NCBI RefSeq assembly: GCF_026340565.1
Contig: NZ_JAPEPB010000001.1
Location: 6,298,001 to 6,362,000, forward strand
Length of the DNA: 64,000 nt
Direction: 5' to 3'
Source of the DNA: Kitasatospora sp. NBC_01287
GTDB taxonomy: Bacteria; Actinomycetota; Actinomycetes; Streptomycetales; Streptomycetaceae
Part shown: positions 59,106-64,000 of the stretch, piece by piece
Layout of the letters: every line of letters starts with the position of its first letter
Numbering within the stretch: position 1 is the first letter of the stretch
Translations under genes and position numbers: made by a program
The notes under the pieces: model-generated
Told to the model about the DNA's origin: nothing
What the model saw: only the letters and a program-made list of their open reading frames with translations
The model's database searches: none

Positions 59106-60272
59106 CTACGGCACCGACCAAATGATCTGCTCCAGCATGTTGAACAGCGCCAGCTCGCCTTCGTACGTCACGTAGAGTCGGTTGCCCCACATGTTGCTGG
59201 TCCCGGACGTAAAGAGCTTCACCTTGTTCTTGTCGTAGAGGTCCAGAGTCCCGCTTGGCTCCAGTACGAGCCGTCCAGGGCCGTTGACGACCCTAGGCGC
59301 GGCCCATATCGGCGTCGAGCGGTCGTTGCCGTTGTACAGCCCCAGTTGGCCGTTGGCCTGGAAATCCAGTTGGTAGCCGCCAATAGCTGAGTAGAGCGTG
59401 GTGCCCGGCACGAGGACATCCCCGGGTAGCATTCCGGAGCCCCCACTCGGAATGGTCGGATAGTCGGTGTCGTAGACGTAGCCCATCTTACGTCGGTCGG
59501 TGACATCGTTGATGGCGGGCTTTCCCCGCGGCAGCAGCTTGTCGGGACCGTTATGACCCGCGGGACCTCCTGTCTGAGGAACGTAAGACTGGGTAGGGTG
59601 CTGGTCCTGCCATATGCCCCAGATACGGTCGATATTGGCATGGTGCAGGAAGAATACTGGGTCATTGGGGGAGCTGAGCACATCTCTCATGTTGCCACCT
59701 ACCCAGTTGTGGACCGCATTGTGGATCCTGCTTGGCCCGATGCCGCCCTCGAGATAGTTGCGGAAGCTGGGTTCGGCTTCACTGTCCCAAGGGTCACGGT
59801 CATATGGGGTTTGACCCAGGCAGTCATCGACCTGCTGCCCCGTCGGCAGGTCAGTAACGGCGCCGAACTGGCGCCGGAGAGCTGTCTCGTTGATGTTGAC
59901 GTTGCGGCATAGCCAACCGTCAGAGACCGTGAATATGCCTGTATCGGTACCGTTTCCGCCCATGAAATTGAGAGTCCAGGGGGTCAGAAAGCCGGCCATC
60001 CTCCTGTCGAGAGTCCAGTCCCAGTAGGGAAGCGTGGCGGAGCTGTCTAGCGTACGAAGATCCTCTTCGAGTTCGAAGATGAACTGGCGGTGCCACGGCA
60101 GGAAGGCTGGTCCGCCGTGGTATTGATGGAGCTGCGTATGCGTGTCGATATACCAGTCGTAGAATGAATCCTTGCTTTCCAGTACCAGCTCGGCGTACTT
60201 CAGCCTCTCGGCACGCCACATCCATGCTTGATTTCTGCGTACCCTAGGGAAGGCTGCCTCTGGCTGGGTCAT
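59106..60272 (-). CDS. Tyrosinase-lectin fusion
   Basis: The ATG at 60272, six bases after GGGAGG, is preferred over the ATG at 60290. The 388-residue protein has CuA ligands in YIDTHTQLHQYHGGPAFLPW followed by H-R-Q, and CuB ligands in RIHNAVHNWVGG and NDPVFFLHHANIDRIWG. Residues about 285-388 form a B-lectin-type domain (TTLYSAIGGYQLDFQANGQL, GRLVLEPSGTLDLYDKNKVK). Tyrosinases oxidise phenols using dicopper. No MelC1-type chaperone gene and no signal peptide are visible. It is flanked by direct copies of phage DNA. Confidence 0.88.
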   Translation of the reverse strand: MTQPEAAFPRVRRNQAWMWRAERLKYAELVLESKDSFYDWYIDTHTQLHQYHGGPAFLPWHRQFIFELEEDLRTLDSSATLPYWDWTLDRRMAGFLTPWTLNFMGGNGTDTGIFTVSDGWLCRNVNINETALRRQFGAVTDLPTGQQVDDCLGQTPYDRDPWDSEAEPSFRNYLEGGIGPSRIHNAVHNWVGGNMRDVLSSPNDPVFFLHHANIDRIWGIWQDQHPTQSYVPQTGGPAGHNGPDKLLPRGKPAINDVTDRRKMGYVYDTDYPTIPSGGSGMLPGDVLVPGTTLYSAIGGYQLDFQANGQLGLYNGNDRSTPIWAAPRVVNGPGRLVLEPSGTLDLYDKNKVKLFTSGTSNMWGNRLYVTYEGELALFNMLEQIIWSVP

Positions 60273-60520
60273 GGTTGGCCTCCCTTTCATGTGAGCTGAA
60301 TGGGTGATCCGTCCTTGCTCTCATGGTGGACCTGAGTGGTGGACTCGGCAGTCTCGTTGAGCCGTTTGGGTGACGTATCGGAGTGGTCCGGCTTTACGAC
60401 CGTCGCCCGGCAGTGGGTGCTCCTCGCTGGGGGCGGAATGTGTGAGGCGGCCCAATCCAGTGCCGAGCAGACGGTGAGCGAGCGCCGGCACTGTCGTTCT
60501 TGCTGCCTAGGCTCGGGTGT

Positions 60521-60850
60521 ATGGATACCAGTACGGATCAGAATCCGCGCCCCGTAAGGATCGTCGCATCCGGGCCGAGCGCGACTGTGGAGATTGACGG
60601 CCGGGATGTGGCCAAGGAGATCGTGGGCTATCGCCTGGCCCAGGCAGCAGGGGAGTTGCCGGAGCTGCTGCTGCGCCCGCAGGCCGTGGACGACTGGGAA
60701 GGTCTGGCCCGGATCGTGGCCGGTGAGGTTCCGGATCCGGGGCCAGCAGCGGCAGCCTTCCTCCAGGCGATCGACCCGGGTGAGACCGGCGCGCTGTCCG
60801 TCGTGCGGACGACGTGGATGCGGATCGACAAGGTCGGAGGTGCCGCGTGA
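60521..60850 (+). CDS. Chimeric phage protein
   Basis: The 109-residue frame begins at ATG 60521 (MDTSTDQNPRPVRIVASGPS) with a tail-type N-terminus (ATVEIDGRDVAKEIVGYRLA). After about residue 84 the sequence is identical to the end of the DUF6093-like gene at 58132-58581 (DPGETGALSVVRTTWMRIDK, then VGGAA). It is thus a fusion produced by recombination. TAGGCT lies about ten bases before the ATG, another leaderless-style start. It overlaps the next gene as GTGA. Confidence 0.6.
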   Translation: MDTSTDQNPRPVRIVASGPSATVEIDGRDVAKEIVGYRLAQAAGELPELLLRPQAVDDWEGLARIVAGEVPDPGPAAAAFLQAIDPGETGALSVVRTTWMRIDKVGGAA

Positions 60851-61278
60851 GCACCCCGACCGCGCCGGTGGACCTCGATGCAGTCCGCCATAACCTGGAG
60901 ACCACCGTGATGGTCGACAAGGTCAAGATCACCCGGCCGACCGGCACCCCTCAACTCGACGTCGCGACGGGCCTGGTGGGCCCCGTGCCGGCCGACACCG
61001 TGTGGGAGGGAAACGGTGCGGTGCTGTCCGCGCACGGCCTGGCCACCGTCGAGCACCTGGTCGGCGGCCGGTGGCTGGAAGACACCGCATCGTGGTACGG
61101 GCTCGTCACCCCACTCGCCGCACCAACACTCCAACGCGGGGACCTCGTCACGGTTCTGGCCGCCGCGTCCCCGACCGCCGGCACCACCGGCCGCACCTGG
61201 CAGGCGCTCGACCCGGGCGAGGCCAGCACCGTCGCCGTCGCCCGGGTGACCCGCCTGGACGAGATCGTGGCGCCGTAG
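60847..61278 (+). CDS. Phage head protein, intact copy
   Basis: The 143-residue protein starts at GTG 60847 (GTGA overlap) and reads VDLDAVRHNLETTVMVDKVK, GNGAVLSAHGLATVEHLVGG and WQALDPGEASTVAVARVTRL. It is the intact counterpart of the decayed copy at 58578-59008 and resembles phage head-completion proteins (DUF6093-like). Its preservation compared with the left copy shows which copy is ancestral or under selection. Confidence 0.6.
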   Translation: MSTPTAPVDLDAVRHNLETTVMVDKVKITRPTGTPQLDVATGLVGPVPADTVWEGNGAVLSAHGLATVEHLVGGRWLEDTASWYGLVTPLAAPTLQRGDLVTVLAAASPTAGTTGRTWQALDPGEASTVAVARVTRLDEIVAP

Positions 61279-61447
61279 GGCCCCGGCTGCTTCCGGCAGG
61301 TTGATGGGAGCCTGCCGGAACCCTGGCGCCAGGCCTGGGGCGGCCATTCAGCGCGAGGTGCGAAAGTTGCGATCCAGGCGCCCCCCGTAACGCCTTCCTG
61401 CGATCATCGTTTTGCCCTGAGCGATCGACACGAAGCGAGGCAAAGCT

Positions 61448-61762
61448 GTGACAAGCGTCTATACGGATCTCACCAAGGAAGCCAAGTTGTTGGGCGGACC
61501 TGACGCGCTGCGGGCCTTCTACGAAAGTCGAGGTCGGGCGGCAGCTGCCGCATTGGCTAGCGGGAGTCGGTCGGGGGCTGCCGGAATCGGTATTGCAGCC
61601 CTTGCGGGTGCCGGCGCGATGTGGCTCGGGAAAGAGGTGCACGCTCGTGTCGCCCGCTCCAGGACCGAGCGGGCGGTGCCTGATTCAGGGCGGGAGAGTG
61701 CTGTGGAGGCAACCGGCGGCCCTGCGGCGGAGGGGTGCGGGCAGCCGGATTCAGACAGGTAG
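61448..61762 (+). CDS. Small membrane-like hypothetical protein
   Basis: From GTG 61448 (GAGG seven bases upstream) the frame gives 104 residues. A central hydrophobic segment, AAGIGIAALAGAGAMWLGKE, could span the membrane once; the rest is polar and basic (HARVARSRTERAVPDSGRES). I do not recognise it. Confidence 0.5.
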   Translation: MTSVYTDLTKEAKLLGGPDALRAFYESRGRAAAAALASGSRSGAAGIGIAALAGAGAMWLGKEVHARVARSRTERAVPDSGRESAVEATGGPAAEGCGQPDSDR

Positions 61763-62367
61763 CTGCGACCGCTTCCGATAGATGGCACTCCTGCAGCGCC
61801 GTGAACTGCCGTTTTGCCAGTTCCATATGGTGCTCAACGCATGCTCGGCCGAGTCTAGTTGGCACATTCGTACAGGGCAGCGCGGACAACTACCCTTCCG
61901 GAGCGGCGCGATTGCCGGGAACCGGCCACTAAAGCTGGATCTTCGCCGTAGGTTTCTCCTCGATCGGGGAGCCGGGCGAGGGCGGCGCAGCCATGGCGCT
62001 ATGTGGTGTGCGGACGACGGCGACATCGACCGTCAGGTGGTCGGATTCGCAGGGGCTGGAGGACCTCGCCTGCCTGGATGCCTCCTTCCTCGGCTCCACA
62101 CGCGAGCTGGCCCTGGATCAGGGGTGGACGCGCAGGTGGACGACGGCCTGGCGCTTCGGGCAGGTACCGGTGGTCTGCACGGTCCGGGACCTCGCCGAGG
62201 CGGAAGCGGAGGCCGTCCGGAGCCGGCCGTGCGCCGTTTCAGCTGGCGGACCGGGCAATGGCATCGTCCGGGACTGGAGTATCTGGTCTCCACCGGCCGC
62301 CACCACGGCTTGGGGAGCTTTGAGGAGGAGAGCCTGCGGATTTCGCCGCGGACCTGGGCGGCGGGGT
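61763..62367. other. Decayed stretch, possible TnsA-like remnant
   Basis: Two frames with partial coding bias occur in succession: one from ATG 61993 (QGLEDLACLDASFLGSTREL) and another reading VRRFSWRTGQWHRPGLEYLV and STGRHHGLGSFEEESL before losing frame. The latter recalls TnsA-like endonuclease proteins of actinomycetes (E-S-W-L-E-R-D region). No intact gene can be supported. Confidence 0.3.
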
Positions 62368-63309
62368 TCAGCTGATGCGGGCGAGGCGGAGCAGGTGGTG
62401 CAGGTCGTGGTACGCCTGGTGTGCGCACAGGGCGGTCGCCGCGAGCAGGACGGCGCTGGCGGCCAGTGGCAGGGGGCGGTGGCGCGGGGCCGGGGCGAGC
62501 AGCGCGGCGACCCGCCGGGGGACGGGGCCGCCGGCGGCGCGGGGGCGGCGGTGGCGGCCGAGCGCGCCCAGCACCATTTCTGAGACCGGGCGCGTGGCGC
62601 GGGTGCGGCGGGCGGCGAGGGCGGCCTTGCCCACGGTCACGGCGACGCGGCGCCGGTCGCCGGTGACGCGGGCGGCGTGCTCGTCCGCCCACCGCTCCAC
62701 CGTGTAGGCGACGGCGGAGGCGAGTGGCCGTAGCAGGGGATTGGCAGCGGCGGCGAGCTGGGCGGCGTTGGTGAACAGGTAGTGGTGGCTGCGCAGGTGG
62801 GCGCGTTCGTGGGCGAGCAGCACCTGCCGCTCGCGGTCGTCGAGGGCGGCGAGCATGCCGGTGGAGACCACGATCTTCCCCGGCAGTCCCGGCATGGCGA
62901 AGGCATCGGCCGCCGGGTCCTCCAGCACCACCAGCTGGCGCGGGCCGGGCAGGCACGCCGCCTCCTCGGCGGCGAGGAACGCCCGGGTGCGGCGCCACAG
63001 GGTGCGCGCAACCGCGATCACGGCTGCGGCCAGCAGGAGGGAGGCGATGACGGCCACCCACCACGCCGGGGGCTGACCGCGGCGGATGACCGGCAGCGAC
63101 AGATCGGCCAGAGCGGCTACCAGCGGAATCCGCACCAGGCCCGCGACCGTGAGCAGACCGAGCACGAGGGAGCTGGCGGCGGCCAGGGCGAGCGCGGCAC
63201 CGGTCAGCACCCACGTGGCAACCCGCGGCTCTAGCCGCTCCGCCAGCGGGCGCGCCGACACCGTGGCGACCAGCGGGAACAGCAGGGGCAGGTACAGGGA
63301 GAGGTGCAC
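62368..63309 (-). CDS. M56-family membrane metallopeptidase
   Basis: The 313-residue protein (GTG 63309) has several membrane segments (LYLPLLFPLVATVSARPL, VLTGAALALAAASSLVLGL, WWVAVIASLLLAAAVIAVAR) and the zinc motif HERAHLRSHHYL (HExxH) with the third-ligand region YTVERWADEHAARVTGD. M56 proteins (BlaR1-like) cut BlaI-type repressors in response to cell-wall stress. The BlaI-like gene lies eight bases upstream, so the two form the standard operon. No penicillin-binding sensor domain is present. Confidence 0.88.
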   Translation of the reverse strand: MHLSLYLPLLFPLVATVSARPLAERLEPRVATWVLTGAALALAAASSLVLGLLTVAGLVRIPLVAALADLSLPVIRRGQPPAWWVAVIASLLLAAAVIAVARTLWRRTRAFLAAEEAACLPGPRQLVVLEDPAADAFAMPGLPGKIVVSTGMLAALDDRERQVLLAHERAHLRSHHYLFTNAAQLAAAANPLLRPLASAVAYTVERWADEHAARVTGDRRRVAVTVGKAALAARRTRATRPVSEMVLGALGRHRRPRAAGGPVPRRVAALLAPAPRHRPLPLAASAVLLAATALCAHQAYHDLHHLLRLARIS

Positions 63310-63317
63310 GGCTTCGG

Positions 63318-63719
63318 CTACTGTCCCGGGTCGAGGTCGCTGCCCAGCAGCCGACGCAGCAGCTGTTCGTCGCCCGCGTCCATCTCGTCGACGAACCGCT
63401 CCAGGACTGCCTCCCGATTGGACTCCCCGGCGAGCAGCTGGTGCATGCGCCGGGCGGTCAGGCCGTAGGAGTCCGCGACGGGCCGGTAGGCGAAGGCCCG
63501 CCCGCGCGCCTCCCGGGTCAGCACGCCCTTGTCGTGCATGCGCGAGAGCGTGGTGACCACCGTCGTGCGCGCCAGGTCCTCACCCAGCCGCTCGGCGACC
63601 TCGCCCGCCGTCAACGCCTCGTCAACTTCCTGCAGCACGGCGAGCACCCGGGCCTCCAAGGCCCCGTTCGCCCGCCGCTGGAGCGGCTCGTCACCGCGCC
63701 GACGCCCCCTGATCCCCAT
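63318..63719 (-). CDS. BlaI/MecI/CopY-type repressor
   Basis: Start taken at ATG 63719, preceded by GGGAG; ATG 63743 would add eight residues without a ribosome site. The 133 residues contain a winged helix (LEARVLAVLQEVDEALTAGE, RTTVVTTLSRMHDKGVLTRE, RAFAYRPVADSYGL). These dimeric repressors bind palindromes and are cleaved by M56 proteases. A clear palindromic operator lies at 63745-63770, just upstream. It pairs with the M56 gene. Confidence 0.9.
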   Translation of the reverse strand: MGIRGRRRGDEPLQRRANGALEARVLAVLQEVDEALTAGEVAERLGEDLARTTVVTTLSRMHDKGVLTREARGRAFAYRPVADSYGLTARRMHQLLAGESNREAVLERFVDEMDAGDEQLLRRLLGSDLDPGQ

Positions 63720-63744
63720 CGGGTTGGTCTCCCGTTCACTCATC

Positions 63745-63770
63745 GTCTACAGTCGCGTAGACGTCTACGC
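63745..63770. promoter_or_regulatory. BlaI-type operator with overlapping palindromes
   Basis: GTCTAC-AGTCGC-GTAGAC (63745-63762) and the perfect palindrome GCGTAGACGTCTACGC (63755-63770) overlap, giving three alternating half-sites. It lies directly upstream of the BlaI-like gene and within the divergent region to the PAP2-like gene. Confidence 0.7.
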
Positions 63771-63839
63771 GCGCATAGAAGTCGCCTGTTGCGACGAGTC
63801 TGCCATGCGCGCCCGCACAACGATCCCGAAGGGCGTTTC

Positions 63840-64000
63840 GTGACAAGCGCAGCCACCGCTCCGGCGGCCCTGGACGGCTCCCGCATCGACGGCGGCCTCT
63901 ACACCACGGTCACCGACTTCGCCCGCCACACCCACTGGCTGAACCAGCCGATGGTCTGGTGGACCAGCTACGGAGCGGTGCTGTTCGTGCTGCTGCTGAT
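63840..64000 (+). CDS. PAP2-type phosphatase, N-terminal part
   Basis: A GTG at 63840 (GAAGGG upstream) opens a frame to the window edge: GGLYTTVTDFARHTHWLNQP, then SYGAVLFVLLLI. The Y-T-x-V-T-D-F-A-R-H-T-x-W-L-N motif followed by a membrane helix fits membrane PAP2 phosphatases acting on undecaprenyl or lipid pyrophosphates. It diverges from the BlaI gene and may be under the same operator. Partial at the right edge. Confidence 0.65.
   Translation, partial: MTSAATAPAALDGSRIDGGLYTTVTDFARHTHWLNQPMVWWTSYGAVLFVLLL

Noticed and set aside
1..64000. tRNA, rRNA or CRISPR array
   Set aside because: No cloverleaf-like sequence, rRNA segment or regularly spaced short repeats were noticed by eye; a dedicated scan was not possible.

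Overview
The window is high-GC DNA with strong G/C bias at third codon positions, frequent GTG starts and many ATGA or GTGA junctions. It also holds families typical of Streptomyces and relatives such as Kitasatospora: paired DUF397/DUF5753 regulators, an RsbW-like ATPase, DUF574 methyltransferase, NB-ARC/TPR protein and a tyrosinase. It reads as an accessory chromosomal region: phage head-gene fragments, four insertion sequences, a toxin locus and several decayed genes. I see no rRNA, tRNA or CRISPR array.

Layout. 1-4.1 kb: the end of a phage head gene, a DUF397/XRE pair, a DUF574 methyltransferase and two small genes. 4.4-8.0 kb: a MITE-like repeat, a simple IS5-family element with a programmed -1 frameshift, then a second IS5-family element whose terminal repeats also enclose a secreted subtilisin lacking two catalytic residues. 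8.2-16.1 kb: an ASCH-HIT fusion, WbqC-like, YdcF-like and XRE-TPR proteins, more DUF397/DUF5753 genes, an anti-sigma-type ATPase and hypotheticals.

16.5-34.9 kb is the most coherent block, almost all on the + strand. It holds a P-loop nucleotide kinase, two tandem dCTP-deaminase paralogues (the second lacking the catalytic Glu), a cytidine deaminase, a GalU-type UTP-glucose-1-phosphate uridylyltransferase, a radical SAM enzyme, a GT4 glycosyltransferase, a HAD protein, a HhH-GPD glycosylase, a B12-type radical SAM enzyme, a thymidylate-kinase-like protein, two Nudix proteins, a STAND NTPase, an ABC exporter, a regulator with four LuxR-type HTHs and a DnaQ-like exonuclease. Together they suggest a pathway that makes and edits modified nucleotides or nucleosides with sugar transfer. 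I do not recognise it as a described pathway.

34.5-50.9 kb: small hypotheticals, then a giant secreted LamG protein divergent from a 2159-residue RHS toxin with an SCP1.201/DddA-like deaminase tip and an Imm1-type immunity gene, followed by a beta-propeller protein. Two related decayed repeats lie on either side of this locus. 51.0-55.5 kb: an IS630-family element carrying an alpha/beta hydrolase, and an IS66-family element carrying an RHS-tip-like HExxH protein with a zinc-ribbon partner. Thus three of four IS elements appear to carry passenger genes, each convergent with its transposase.

56-61.3 kb: a secreted NucA/NucB nuclease, DUF6093-like phage genes duplicated on either side of a tyrosinase-lectin fusion, and chimeric or decayed phage copies. 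61.4-64 kb: a small membrane protein, a decayed stretch, an M56/BlaI pair with a palindromic operator, and the start of a PAP2-like gene.
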